DNA of 64,000 nt, taken from assembly GCA_964036155.1 (NCBI GenBank), contig OZ038422.1, forward strand, positions 33,875,201 through 33,939,200. Reading direction: 5' to 3'. Position 1 is the stretch's first letter. Each line of letters begins with the position of its first letter. Made by a program: the position numbers and the translations under genes. Source of the DNA: Diploscapter coronatus. Lineage: Eukaryota; Nematoda; Chromadorea; Rhabditida; Rhabditidae. Below, in pieces: positions 10,052 through 23,164 of the stretch. The notes beneath the pieces are model-generated. The model was not told the origin of the DNA, ran no database searches, and saw only the letters and a list, made by a program, of their open reading frames with translations.

Positions 10052-12880
10052 TTAGCCTATAGTGGGATTATCAGTTTCCCACTCAATTCCGGCCTTTCTG
10101 GCGCTCAAGACCCAGTCGCCGTCCTTGTTGCCGGAAATATAGATTCTGATTCTTCTTCCAGCGATGTCGGCCAACGTGCACTTGTCCTCCAAGTAGTTCT
10201 CCAGGTCTGTCCGCAGGTATTTCACCGTCTGAAATCTATCTACTTGAAAAATCGTCTTTTTTCTTTCCAAATAATGACCATAATTTTACTTCAACCCCAC
10301 TTAAAAAATTACATAGAAAAAGTAATCTGGAAAATATTTACATTCGTTGCGTAATTACGCGCGAAATAAATGTGGAAAAAGAATCTTTGCCCAACCATTC
10401 CCTCTCTACTATTTCGTATGCAACGATGCAACTGCTTTTTCAAATTGCATCAGAAAAGGATGGAGATGATTTTTTAAAATTAGAATACCGTGATAAGATT
10501 CGTGTAGTTGACATCGAACCGTGCCTCGCGCATGATCTCGATGTCTGCCGGAATGTCGACGTCCACGGCGACGTCAGCGAAATTCGGCTGAGATTTCGAG
10601 AGTGGGAATCTCCTGGTCGGTGGCTGATTGTCCGCGTCCGCGGAGACACGCGTTGTGAGTCGTGAAGCGTCCAGCGAAAATCGAACCGCTTTTCCGAGCT
10701 GAACGAATTCTGGACCTTATTTTTCAAGTTACTGGTTTTCAAAGAATTTTTGAGAAGAAACACGATCTTTCCTTTTTATTCCTTCTCTCATGAGATTCGC
10801 AAAATGGACCAAAATCTATATCTATACTCAAGTTTGATAAATTTTGCATATATCTGTCTTCATCTTCTCTTCTCATTTTTCAAAATCCTCCTTCATTCAA
10901 CTACCGTATTTTCCCATTTTACTCACCCGGACTTTAAAATCGTAGTTCTTCCACATTCTCATCGGCGCGATACCAACTGATTTTGCGTAGACCGTAGCCT
11001 CGTCGCCACGAATAGAATAGACGATTCCATTGTAGGTCTGGTCGGTGTTGAATCGCATATCGAGTCGATTCACCTGATTTTTTTCCTTTATTTTCTTGGA
11101 TTCTTAATTTTTTGGCAACTAACAAAAGTAGTAAGCTCATAAATAAGAGTAGTAAACAACAAATACCATAATTTTTTTATTACTTACTACCTACTAATTA
11201 CTTTTATGACCTCTTGTATGTTTACCCCTAAGTTATTCTTATCTATTGTACTTTTTACCTGTTTTTTCTCGTCCCCTTGCTATTTTTCAGAAAAGGAGGT
11301 AAAATACAAGAGAATAAGGTAACTTAGGGGTGAAAGTATAAGAGGCCACTTTGATTAATTGCCGTTTTTACAAACCGGGGCGGTGGCGGCGGCAGGACGG
11401 ATTTTGGTGGATTTATGCCAGGGAAACACATCGAATAGCGCGTCGATGTGCGTCTGTTTTAGTTCGCTCAGCAATTTCACCAGTTTAATGCCGTCTTCGT
11501 CCGATTCATAAGAAAGAACAGCCTGATTTTAATTTCGACTTTGCTCGGGATTTTTCAAATTTTCCTACCCTGTAGACGGTGTTGGGTCGGTAGTTCAGCG
11601 CTAAGCCGGAGGCGTCCTCGATGAGTCCGAAAAATGGCGAATAGACCTGGCACATCGGGACTTTCGTGGGGTCGACGGGGGAAATCACGACCGGGGTCAT
11701 AACATGAAATTTCGACAGTCAACCGATTTTCTTTCCTTTTCAAACAAATTTTACGCACAAGAAAAAACAATAGAGAAAACCCCTCTCGCTATATTCTTTT
11801 CGAGAAATTTCAACTTATTCATTTCCATGAAAAATAGGCCTAAGAAGGACGATCGTCAGAAATATCTTGTGGCCTACCCCTAACATATTTTCTTAAAGAA
11901 TGTCTCATTTTTAGTTAGAATAAATTTCACGAGTGTGGTCTATACTCTACGTTTATTTTTCGTCGAACGAAAGCGTTCCTAGGCCGGCAGCAGAGAAATG
12001 AGAAGATGACGTGAGTGTCATCTTTTCCCACACTATTTCACCCTCCTCGCCTATCCTTAACTATAGCACACGTCATCTTGTCATTTCAAAATTGCCCCTA
12101 GGCCTATTGAAAAAGAAAATGTTTTAAAACTAACCTGCACAATTCCACCCTGAACTTGCACTTGAACAGGACAGTCTTTTGGGATGCGATGATTAAGCTC
12201 GTCGATTTCAGTGATGATGTCGCTTCCGATCGTGCACGTGAGAAAATCGCCGCCTTCCACTTCGACGTCGGACGCGGTCGGGAATTCCTGCTTATAGCCG
12301 CTACCGTTCAGGAGGATAATCTAAAAATGTTAAATTTAGATACTTGTTAGAAAAAAGGATTGTGGAAGGCAGGAGCATTTCAAGTGTGTAAGAAGACTTA
12401 TAAATTTCACAAAAACGCTAATTTCTAGATTTTCAATATACCATTTATTGTTTGGAAGTTAGTATAGAATGATTCCTAAAATCTGATACCTTTTTCGAGC
12501 CTCTCGAAATATCTCCGTTTTCCATGCTCTCTTGCCTCTGCTGGACAAGTGCATCATAAGGGAAGAATGCAAGTCTCCTCTCATGACAACGTGTAGTGGA
12601 TAGCGAGTTAGATTTTTGCCTTTCTTGGCTGATAAGCGTGAGATTACAGAAGAGAGAGGGCGTAGAGAAGCTAGGGAAAAAGTATCCGATTCTATGAAAA
12701 TCAAGGACATAGTTCAAGAACAGAGAAGTTGAAAGTTCTAGCTCTTCTTTATCAATATTTTATTTCTGAAAAACAAACGCAAGAGCCTTCCAAGAACCCA
12801 TTTTTACATTTTGATTTTCGTACCGTTGCAATTCCCTTGCTTGTCCCGAGCACGAGGCCGACTTCGTCCGCTTGCTGCAT
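10052..12880 (-). CDS. Unrecognised beta-rich protein, possibly OB/Tudor-like repeats
   Basis: Seven exons were read: 12824-12880, 12135-12320, 11569-11700, 11376-11522, 10923-11073, 10489-10715 and 10052-10228 (TAA). The start at 12880 lies 14 bp after a TTTCAG, suiting trans-splicing. The product is about 330 residues, without a signal peptide or membrane helix. Three segments share a pattern of short beta strands around a Gly-hydrophobic pair: DEVGLVLGTSKGIATI, YSPFFGLIEDASGLALNY and YNGIVYSIRGDEATVYA. This hints at repeated OB-, cold-shock- or Tudor-like barrels, but that is only pattern-based. The third exon has no acceptor AG in the correct frame upstream of its ATG at 11700, so the gene may be two genes, or the second may start at 11700. 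Function unknown. Confidence 0.65.
11201..11345. mobile_element. MITE with about 50 bp imperfect TIRs (family F)
   Basis: Lies in an intron of the unrecognised gene. The left arm (GACCTCTTGTATGTTTACCC then CTAAGTTA) is mirrored by the complement of the right arm (CTTAGGGGTGAAAGTATAAG then AGGCC). Arms extend about 50 bp with gaps and enclose a short pyrimidine-rich core. No clear target duplication was seen. Non-coding. Confidence 0.7.
11977..12108. mobile_element. MITE-like inverted repeat (family G)
   Basis: Left arm CCTAGGCCGGCAG, then GAAATGAGAAGATGACGTG. The complement of the right arm reads CCTAGGGGCAATTTTG, then AAATGACAAGATGACGTG. Arms of about 35 bp with mismatches enclose a short core. 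It lies in the intron whose acceptor is problematic (between exons 12135-12320 and 11569-11700). Confidence 0.6.
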
Positions 12881-14012
12881 TTTCTGAATCTGGCTGAAAT
12901 CTGAAATTCACAGAGATTAGTCAAAACCACAAAACAGAGATACTGTTATTGAATCCAAATCAGCTTTTCTCATTGATAAAATCATCAAATTCAACCAGAA
13001 ACTGGAATTTATTCTTTTCTCTAAATCAATTAACTTCTCGGAATTTGCACAGTAAACTGACTGATGTGGGGGATTGCAAGAAAAATGATGGCTGAAAAAT
13101 TTAACTGAAATATTTTTTCAAGGCAAAAGGCAAAAATTGATCATTTTTGGAGGAAAACTTTAAATGTGGCACTTTGGTTGGATGGCTCTCATGGAAATGT
13201 ACGTCTCCATCCTCGTTACAATATATGCCCCTCTGAAAAAGGGCGAGCTTGCTCCCTATTTCGTGCAGAGGTATTTTTCGTAAAGAGAATGGAAGCGTGG
13301 AAAAATTCTGATAAAAACTCCAAAAGCAACACTTCAAAAAATCTGCACCATTGTAAAATTTAGCAATGGAACGAATTTTCAAAATATGCTAATTTGAAGT
13401 CCTTATCTATAGCACTCAGATTGGTATCATCGAATGAGCAACAACAATGATTTGGTCAGTAGATGAAAAATAAAGGCAGTGAAACAATTTGGAAGCACAA
13501 AAGAAATAATTTCGAAGACGTTTGAAAATCGACTGGTCTGAAAATCTGTTCTAACGAGAAGTGCTAGAGTAAAATTGGACATTTGAGTAGATTTTCAGAT
13601 CGACCGATTTTTGAAAATTGATAACAAATTCTCAAAAATGTACGAATAGCACCGACAATATCTTTGATGTCTGATATAGAAAAGTAGCGGACACTTGATC
13701 ATTTTCTGCTCAAAAATTTAGCAACCTTTCATTTCGAACAGCCAAAGAGCAAGCCAAGTAGTCGTGCAATAAATAAACTATTAAATAGACAATTCATAAT
13801 ATAAAAAATCTACAAGATTCTTCACTTGGAATAGAAATTTTTCTGTAAATCCGCAATCTATTTACAAAAACCTTAAAGCTTTTCGTCTCTTTTTCTTCTT
13901 TTTGCTAGGAAAGAATTGATTGGATTCTTGGAAAAGTGTTGGCAAAAATAAAAAATTGGACTTTCCAAGAAGCAGAAATTGAATGTTCAAATTTGAACCA
14001 AACCGATGGTTT
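12881..14012. other. Intergenic between same-strand genes
   Basis: About 1.1 kb upstream of the unrecognised gene and downstream of the PAT-4 stop codon, both on the minus strand. AT-rich; short open frames show no protein character. Nothing else was seen. Confidence 0.45.
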
Positions 14013-17010
14013 TTAGGCGACCATTTTCTCGAGGATGGGAATGATTTGGTCGAACATGGGCCGTCGGCCGGGGTCCTCGTTCAGGCAGATGTTGATGAGG
14101 CGGGCCATGTTTCTCGAAATTCCTGGCGGGATAGACAATCGAAGACCTTCCAGGGCAATCTGAAGAGGAATCAAACTCATATTTTTTTTAATTCAGAAAC
14201 GGTAGGAAAAAAGATATTATTGTGAAAGTTCTCTCACTGTTTAAATGGAAAATAGCGCTAGTAAAGAAGGAAAAGTGGATGGCCTTTCCAAAAAACCCAA
14301 AGTGACTTCAATCACTTCAAGAGAATATAATTGGAACAAGAACTTATCGAATTTCTTTATCACTTCGCTGTCCAAGATAAATTTCATCTTGAAATTATGA
14401 GTGTTGGATTTTCATAAAGACAATCAAATTCCCACCTTCATTCCACACTCCATCGGTGGGATGTCAGAGTGAGGCACTTCTCGCGTGTTGAGCTCCCAAA
14501 GCAGCACGCCGAACGACCACATGTCTGCGGCGCGGATGTTCAGGTCTTCTGGGGCTCTTTGCAGGGCTGAAACTTTCCGTTTTCTTCAGGAATTCGAAAA
14601 TCTTCTCCATACATCTTTTTTCCTCCCTTAAGAATACACCAAATTTCTTCAAAACTCCTTCTATTTATTACAGAAGGAATTTGGAAAATTTTTTCTTCAG
14701 AAACTTTGATTTTTTCTCAAATTTCAAAATTTTCGAACCTTCCGGACTCATCCAAGCTGGCGAGTAGATTCTGCCGACCTCCTGGAACGAGAATTTTGTG
14801 TCGGCCATAGAAATCTTCGCAGTCAATTCTTCATCCACCACAACGTGTTTTGAAGACAGATAATATCTAAATTTGTGTTTCAAATTTGATTTTTGTTTTA
14901 ACTTTACCTCAAAACTGGTGGCTCTAGACTTTGCAAAAATGACATTCCCCTAGCGATATCCAAAGCAAATCTCACTGCTTGGCTGTGGTCAATTACGACG
15001 GCTAAAATTTTCGAACTAAAGAAGTTTGAAATTTTTAATTTACGACTTGCTTGAAAGATACATCAAAAATAAATTTGAGGATCACGTATTCTTATGTTTT
15101 TCAAACTTAGAAGATAAACTTACAACTCTGCTCGTGAAGAACATTATAAAGTGATCCGAAAGGCATGAATTGACTGATGACGACCAGATTCGGGGGCTGG
15201 TTGGCTGCCGCTAGAACTGGGCAGACATTGGGGTGGGCGAAGATTCTGAAAATTCGATATTCAAAAAATCGAAATCTTCGTCTTCACATTTTTTATAACT
15301 TCAAAAATTCAGCTTCAATTTCAAACTGTGAAGTTGAATAATTCGTTATCAACTCTACTTCTGATAAAATAAGAGAAAAAGGTAAAGATGAACTTTTATT
15401 TGAAGTAAAGTGCATGTAGGTAGGTAGGCCTTGAATTTCGATTTTTATCGAATTTCCAACCTCAAAGCCGGGAACTCCGTCTGGAAATCTCGGACAATTC
15501 GCGGAGTGACTTCCTGCAGCGCGAGAATTCTGGCCACGATATCCGAGCCCTGCCATTTGCCTCGCCACAACTCACCCGAATGAGACTCTGCTACCTAAAA
15601 ATTTCATATTTCTTTAAAAAAAAACTCAACAATTTTCCCTTCTCTACAAAAATTCACGATTTCTTTAAATTCAAGATTTTTTCAGTGAAGAAAAATTTTC
15701 ATTATTCATTGTCCTTTTTTCCTCAGACTTCAGGAACTTTTGAACAAATTAAAGGCAACACTGACCTTCGTGACAAGATTCAACGACGAAACATCAACTC
15801 CAGTAAATCTCGACAACGTCGCATCTCTGGTCCTCGATTTTGTGCCTTTCCAGGTCTGGTCTTTGAATGGAGTCCTTTCGTTCGGGTTTTGGCCGCTTTC
15901 TTGTGCGATTTCTGAAGAAAAATGTCTCATTCTCTTTAAAAAATCTTATCTTCCCAAAAGACAACTTCTTTCCGTTTCAAAAAATTCGTAGTTTTCAAAT
16001 TTGAAAAAAAAAACACCTACCCATAATAATGTTCCTGCATTGTGGTTGACAGACATCCAACACGGTTTGTCCTTTCTTGTTGCAAGCGCCTAGCATGGCT
16101 CCTGATTGAATGAGGTCCTCGGCGATTTGTTCGTAGCCCCAGAAACACGCGTAGTGCAGCGCCGTCATGCCGTGCTCATTCGTCGCGTGCACGTCCGCTT
16201 TTCGGGCGAGAAGTTTCTGAAAAAGATGGTTCTTTCTATTTATAAAATTTGAAAAAAGCACCTGAAAGCCTTCTTCAATTAAAAAATACACCATTTTTCC
16301 TGAGTAAAAAGCAAAAAAAAAACTTTTTAAATGGACAAGTTTTTAAGAAATTTAATTTAAAATATTCAAAACCCCCACCACAACAATAGGTCTGTGTCCA
16401 TGTGCAGCTGCAAGATGTAGAGCCGTGTCGTCTCCCATGTTTGTTGCGTTCACCCTCGCCCCCCTGTTCAGCAACATTTCGGCTATGCTCACATGACCCT
16501 CCTTGGCAGCCCAGTGCAGCAGTGAGAACGCGTGGTCGTCGCCAACGTTGATGTCGTGTTCCTAAAAAGTCATTAAATAAAAATAGCACTTTTATGCGAA
16601 GAAGTGAATGATATCAATTTTTCAAAAAAAAAAAAAACTCAGATGAAAATAAAACATTTCATGAGAAATGTGCGAATAACGTATATCGGTTCCCAGACTA
16701 GTAGATAAAAACCCACGCCCGTGGGTCGGGGGTGCGGATGTCAAAATTCAGGGAAAAAAATTACATGTCTGTCTGGTTTATTTTTGAACGTGCTAAGTTC
16801 TATGACTATTTTCATCAATGCTTTAGATTTCTATATTTAGAAATTATTAGATTATGGTCGAATGATCGATTTTACATTCGAAATTTTTACCTTGTCATCG
16901 AGCCAGACTCTGACTTGGAACGCGTTGCCTTCTCGGACCCAACCGAACACATCTTCCATAATAATCGGCACATTGGGTTTGTGCTCGTGGTAGATGGCCG
17001 ACAACGACAT
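14013..17010 (-). CDS. pat-4: Integrin-linked kinase homologue PAT-4 (pseudokinase)
   Basis: ILK is the scaffold of the ILK-PINCH-parvin complex linking beta-integrin to actin; in worms PAT-4 acts at muscle dense bodies. The first exon, 16891-17010, encodes [20 protein letters not shown]. Ankyrin repeats follow ([40 protein letters not shown]), then the kinase-like domain. Next come [20 protein letters not shown], the [20 protein letters not shown] region, [20 protein letters not shown] (no catalytic HRD/DFG), SPAWMSPE and [16 protein letters not shown]. It ends [20 protein letters not shown] and EKMVA. The position of the ILK lysine 220 reads DIVARIL, so arginine replaces it. Near identity of the C-terminal region to the worm protein is from memory. 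Identification is very strong; the small exons between 14450 and 15600 were read but not each bounded. Confidence 0.96.
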
Positions 17011-20000
17011 CGCGATGGAATTGGATGACCAGCACGAGGCTGGAGGCTACTAAATTCGCCCTGAAACAAAATCAAGTATTATTTCGATTCTTTTTAGAAA
17101 AATTCTAGTGAAAAAATGCGATATGGAAAAGAATAGAATAGAGGATAAGATTTTTAGTTCAAAAATCTATAAAAAAAAATAATTAAAAAAAGAAAGCATT
17201 CCTTTGAAAACTGATCCAAGAAGAAATAATAATAGAGAAAGAAAATGGTAAAGTTGAACATTTTATGAAGTGCCTTGAGACTTGAGAAAATCAAAGAACC
17301 AGACGGAAGAAAATCGTAAAAACGATGAATGTTCTGCTAGATAAAAAGCAGAGCAACAGTTGGTTTGAAGAGTTTGGTCAGAAACAAAAATCGATATAAC
17401 CAAAAAGAATGCAGAAAGGGTTAGAGAAGGAAAAGGAAACAAAAGAGGAAAGAAGAAGGAAAGAGGAAAGGGCGCTAGGGGAGGAGGATGAATCAGTAGT
17501 AGTGGTAGAGAGCGCAAGCTTCATCCCCCTACAAATGCATGGCATGTAACAAAAAGTGGTAGTTAAGAAACCCTAAAATAGGAAGCAAGTACCCTTTAAA
17601 GTCCAAATGTCATGAAAAGCCAGCTCTAAATCGACGATAAATCTTCTGAAACGGTTCTGTGCCAAAGATCAGAGCATAATTTTTCTCTGCGAAAACCTGC
17701 AAACAATTTAAAGTTTGCAAAAATATGTTCGTCGTGAGGTTCGATAAATATCAATTCTTTCGTTCAAAATCAATTTTGATTTGATTTTTCTTATCAAAAG
17801 TCTTAGTCATCCTAGAAAGCATATTTCTGTTCAAAAAAGAATAACGAAATGCGTTCTCGTGAACCTGCTTGCGCTCTCTAACAATAAGTAATGGGTTGGA
17901 AGTTGAGATTTTTGAAATTTGGGATTTCTTGGAAGTTCACCTCTTTCAAAAATGATACATTTCTAAAAGTTCGCCTGATTTATTTATTAAAATAGCCCTG
18001 AAAAAGAAAAATATAAACTTTTTTAAACTAAATTAGTGAATTTTTCAAAACTGTAACAGTTGCTAAATTTGGCTATTCAAAGATTTTTGATTCAGAAATT
18101 AGAATAGCGGAAGGAAGAAAGAAAAAGAGCGAATGATTAGGCCTGATTGAGAATATCGATGATTGCGGGACTATTGTGGAGGTCAACAAAGCAGAGATAA
18201 AGAATGGAGGAAGAAAGAGAGAGAAAGGGACAAGAAGTATGCAAACACAAAGACGAGCGCGCGCATAAAAGGAAAAGGAAATCGGACAAGGGATCGAAGA
18301 CGGGAATGTTGGAATAAATAACAGAGCATGAGGGTGGAAAATTCCGAGATTTTGTAGTAGTCATATTTTTTTGTTAATTTTGCTGACTATTTTTGAAAAT
18401 AGTAAATTCAAGATAGAGTGACTTATACCGAGTGTCTAGAACATGCATTTTCAAAAATCTCGTTATTTAGGAATGAAGGCAAATCAAAACGATAGCATTT
18501 TAGCCCTAGAATTGAAATTCCCGACGGAATTGACGAGGAGCCATAAAATAAGGCAAGGGGCAAGGCGAGCGGGCAAATGCTTGGATATGCATGGCTTGCG
18601 TGACTGGTGAAGCTGTTCATGGGAAGGATTTTTGTCAAATTCGCCTTTACCATATTTTCATTATCTAAAGTTGCTGAGCCTTACAAAAGTTACCGTATCC
18701 CTAATCCTTACAAAGTAACATCTAAAAATAAAGCTCTGAGCTCTTCTATTATAAAAATACCGTATATAATATCCCCAGAATAAATAAATAGTGATAAAAT
18801 AAGTGACAAAAATCGATGTGCCAATGCAATGCGCCCGGGGAGCTGTTGAAATCGTAAATGATGCGATGAAAGAGTACCGAGTCCTGAAGAGAGTGGAGAG
18901 ATACAGAGAAATGCCTTTGGGCTGAGAGTGGGACGAACAGGCGTGCTTAGCTGCCTGAGCCTACCCTGAGACTGAGACTCACCGAGGCTGCAGATGCACA
19001 TTGTAAAGCAACGCATTGATGGCAGGAGAAATGCAAGTTGTAGGTGGGAAAAGGAGAAGGAGAAAAGCTCGAAAGACAAAAGGGACTCGATAAACCAAGA
19101 TATGAGATAAAGAGTACTTTTCCAACAAAGTGAGTACTTTTCTAGAAAAAAATGAGGGAAGTACTCTTCATAATATTGGAATTGGTAAACCATTAGAAAA
19201 ATCAACAGTGAAATCATTCTTGCGAGGAAGTACGTTTTTCGTCGTAAAAATGAAATTAGTGCTTCTTTCAAAATTTTCCGACGAAAGCACTCGATTTGTA
19301 AGAAAAGTACTGTCAAAAAAGACATGAAGATAGAAATAAAGATATTTTCATCAGAGTAATTCATACTCTTTATTCTGAAATCATAATTTCAAACTGTTTC
19401 CGCAGATCTTTAATAAAACTGGTGAAAAACACGGCAAACAACGAATAAATAATAATAAATTAAAAAACGGAATAAATACTCATAAAAGGATCGAAGAAAT
19501 CCATCGGGTTTCGGGAATTTTGGATAAGTGGCAAAAACATAGGATTTGGGTGGAAAGTAGAGGAACGAGATTTTTGGAAGGGGAAAAAGTAGCCACAGAA
19601 ATACTGAAAAATGGAGAATCTGCCTGTATCAAACAGAACATGAATAACGGGATAAAATGAAATAACCTCCTGTATTTTTCACTCAAATAATTTTCATCTA
19701 CTGTAAAAATCACCAATTTTTGAAAAGAAGTACGAGCAAGAGTGACTTTTGCAAAACTCTACGCATACAGGAGACCGATAAAAACAATGGAACAGGGCAA
19801 AAAATTAAATAAGTAAAAACGAATTGGGGGGCAAAGATCCGTCTGAAAATGAGAGTAATGAATAATGGGAGCAGAGAATCTCATTGCAAAATTTACCTGA
19901 AAAAAACACATCACATCTTATCGTAAAAAGCACCCTTTGAAAGTTGGTGATTCTTACAAAAGAGTGAAATTCACTTCAGGATGATCTCTTACAAAAAGCA

Positions 20001-20247
20001 GACAAAAGTGACTAATTGAATCATTGCTTTGAAGGGAGTGGGAAGTTGGAAAGATGGGATAGGAGAACGAAGAATGGAAAATTCTGTATAAGTCACCAAT
20101 ATTCCCGTAAATATAACACTCATTCTGTCATTTTCTCCAGCAAGTGAGTGATATTCATAGGGAAAAAGACGGTGAAAAATACCGAAAACAAAAAGACACT
20201 AACTCTACTAATCAAGGAGAAGGAAGAATGGGAAAATGGAGAGCAAT
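17011..20247. other. 3.2 kb without a recognised gene, upstream of pat-4
   Basis: AT-rich, with purine-rich runs on the plus strand, for example 17395-17480 and 18170-18300. Minus-strand open frames such as 18708-19364 are hydrophobic and low-complexity and look like shadows of the purine bias. Repeated GAGTACTTTTC/AAGTACT strings occur near 19110-19310. This probably holds the pat-4 promoter and 5' leader. Confidence 0.5.
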
Positions 20248-23164
20248 CTATACGATCGTCTGCACCGCCTTGGAGAATCCCTTCTCGGCCCAAACAGAGG
20301 CGAAGTCCTGCACTTTGTGGTAGAATGCAGAGACTGCTTCTGAAAAAAAATCATCTCTTGGAAAACTGATTTTTCAACATGGGGAAAGATTATGAAAAAT
20401 TTCTCCGTTATCATGTGGTGATCAAAATGACAATTTCTAATTTCAGACACAAGAAAATTTTCATTCAAATCTGTTTCTTATTCAACTACTTTTTCATGCC
20501 TTCTCGCTCTCGTTCCAATGAACATTTATCATTTTCGAACTGTATTATTGATTAGGAGAGAACATCGATATTCAAAAATTACACGCTATTCGTCTCGTTT
20601 CTCCTCTACGCGACTCACTATTTCGCTTCAAACTCGATTTCTAATTGCTGCATGGATATCGACTTTGCTCTCCAATCAACGATTTTTTGTGAAATAATAA
20701 GAAAAAACTCACTGGCAACATAATGGAAGACATCCTTGGCGATTTCGGCGACGAATCGAATAGCGATTCTGACGTTATCGACGATGCTTCCGAAGTACTT
20801 GTGACCCGTCTTGTTATACCAGCTCACCAAATCCTTCCACTGAAAAATTCAGCTTTTTTTTTTTTTAAATTCATTAGAAACATGCTAAGTTTGTACAAAA
20901 AATAAACCCTTTCTTTTTGTAATTTTTTAATCATAGAAAGTTGGAAAATAACCCCTAAAAATAAAAATTGACTTACTTTCTGAGCAACGAATCTCTGAAC
21001 GAGCAGCAGTTTCTCGACGACCCACGAGTGGACGGCGTAGGCGGTTCTGAAGTTCATCTTTTTTTTTTACAAATATTTAAAATTTTCATATTTTTGAGAG
21101 GCATATCAACAGGTACATGTGTAATTTTTGTACCTGTTGGCATCACTGAATTTTTAAAGAATGTGCGCAATCTTCAATTTCTTTTATGGTTTCTCGTTTT
21201 TTCTTGAATAAAGGAAAAATGATCTTTTTGTATAATTTAGGAATTGAAAAGTGCAAAAATTAGATTTATTAATCAACTTGAAAGTAAAAGTCTGACTTGT
21301 TGAATTTGCCGCCGAACTCGGTCTTGCTGAACGCGGTGTACTGCTTGTCAACCCAGGTGATAGCGGGCTGAGTGTAGGGCCGCGTCTTCTTGTCCATGTT
21401 CGCATAGACGGTGCCGTACGTGGAACGCGTGTTCACCCAGAAGTTCGCAGACGGACCCTTGAACTGGGACAGCAGGGTCAGGTCCGAGCAGAGAGGCTGA
21501 AAATTTCGATTTTTCAAATTTTCAACAAAAAGCAATTCAATGTTCTAACTTTCAAGAAAAAAAAAGATCTCGAACCTTGCTGCCCGGAATGGATTTTCCG
21601 CCCTCATAGCAGTTGAACAGGATCTGCACGGTCGCGTAGCCGAACGAAGCGATAAACAGGAACTTAGCGAGACTGAACAGGAACCCGAACGCTGAACATT
21701 CTTCTCTTTCAATTTTAGCGATACATATATCTCAATGATTCACCCCTACACACAATGTTTCAAATAGGGTTGCAAATTTAGGTCCGAATAAAACCCGATC
21801 GGGTCTCAAAGTTGCAACTCTGGTTTCACGTCTTTTTTTTTATCTTCAATTCGTCTTTTTTATTTTCTAAAAATCTTACTCCTTCTGATGAATCCACGCC
21901 TCGGGAGATTCTCTGCGAGTTTGGGCTTGTCTTTTCCGTGCTTGTGCTGACTGTCTTTGGCCTTGTCCTGGGACTGTTTGACCGGTTTCTTCTTCTCGTT
22001 GCCCATCACTGCCGAATGCTCATCCACGGATTCCCCTCAAATAAAACTTATTTTATTCAAATTTTAGCTTTTTAGGAAAAAATTTGAGAAAAATAAGATG
22101 GAATTAAAAAAAAAAAAAAAGATTTTTAGGAAGGAATTTGAGAAAGATGCTGAAATTTTAAGATAATAACTTATGAAAAATGACTCTGAAAAGGCCATTA
22201 AAACTTGGATATCCCTAAGTTGAGGAAGAGTTGACGAGTAGTAAACAAAGAAACAATTTATATTCTCCCCCTTTTCGCATACAATTCCTTCCACGTTGAG
22301 ATGTGTGAGACATTGATTTTTGAGGACTTCCAAATACTCCAAAACAATCAACATTACAAAGTACACGTGAAGAATGGTATAAAATTGAAACTTGAAAGGT
22401 AAACAGTCGAGAGAACACACTCAACAACAACAACTGCAAAGTAGCGGCCTATTATATTTTATCCTATCTTCACCTACACCCACACCCTTTTGGAGTTTAC
22501 ACTTTCTTTCATAGAAAATATCAGTAGGTAAATAGAGGGTGGAAAATGTGAAATTTCCGAAATTGAACAGTCAAACAGTTGAACACAACAACTGCAAAGT
22601 GACGCTACAAGACACGACTCGCCACTCTCCTCCCAATTAAGGAAAGGGCAAAAAGAGAGAAGAAAGCGATCAGGTCAGAGATAGAAGAGAGCATAAAGGA
22701 TTAAGAGAGGACGAGAAAGAGACAGACAGTTTGAAACATCTGTCGATATGGGAGAATTAATCAACAAAGACAGACAAGCATCGTGTCCTCAAACCGAGTC
22801 ATTTACTTCAAACCATTTTAACCGAAGCTAATTTGTGCTGTGTTCAATCATTCAAGGTCTAACTTTCAGAAATTCGAAAAATTTCATGAATTTTCCGAAT
22901 TCCCGAAATTCTTTTAGTATTTTGTGCATTTTCATTCCGTGCTGCAAAGTAATTCATTCAATTTCTACTTTTTTTGTGAAATTTAGTATTTTTTTCAAAA
23001 AAATACAAAGAGGGGTGACGACTTTTACAAAATTTAGAACTTTCCAGCTCACCGAGCAAAGCATCCCTGTCCTTGAACTCCCTGGGTTCCTTGTTCGCAG
23101 TCCCATTTCCAGTCGGGCTCTGCTTGAGAGTCTTTCTCTTGTCGTTGGCGTTGTTCTTGGGCAT
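20248..23164 (-). CDS. Single-pass membrane protein with basic N-tail, unknown
   Basis: The start is the ATG at 23164 (MPKNNANDKRKTLKQSPTG). The first exon joins in phase to one near 21880-22008 with MGNEKKKPVKQSQDKAKDSQ. Together they form a Lys-rich tail of about 80 residues, probably cytosolic. One membrane helix follows (FSLAKFLFIASFGYATVQIL). Then comes a helical region with NFWVNTRSTYGTVYANMDKK, TAYAVHSWVVEKLLLVQRFV and WYNKTGHKYFGSIVDNVRIA. The last exon, 20248-20339 (SAFYHKVQDFASVWAEKGFS to TAG), follows a strong TTTTTTTTCAG. The penultimate exon could instead read through its GTGAG donor to a TAG at 20618, giving an alternative end. No family was recognised. A type II ER or nuclear-envelope protein is one guess. 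Confidence 0.75.

Noticed and set aside
10440..10763. 107-codon minus-strand frame rich in Ser and Arg
   Set aside because: Another frame of the same exon gives a normal-looking protein (GKAVRFSLDASRLTTRVSA, PADIEIMREARFDVNYTN) that joins in phase to its neighbours.
18708..19364. 218-codon minus-strand open frame, hydrophobic and Phe/Leu/Ser-rich
   Set aside because: It mirrors the purine-rich plus strand, has no domain character and no supporting splice sites, and lies in a region of similar biased frames.
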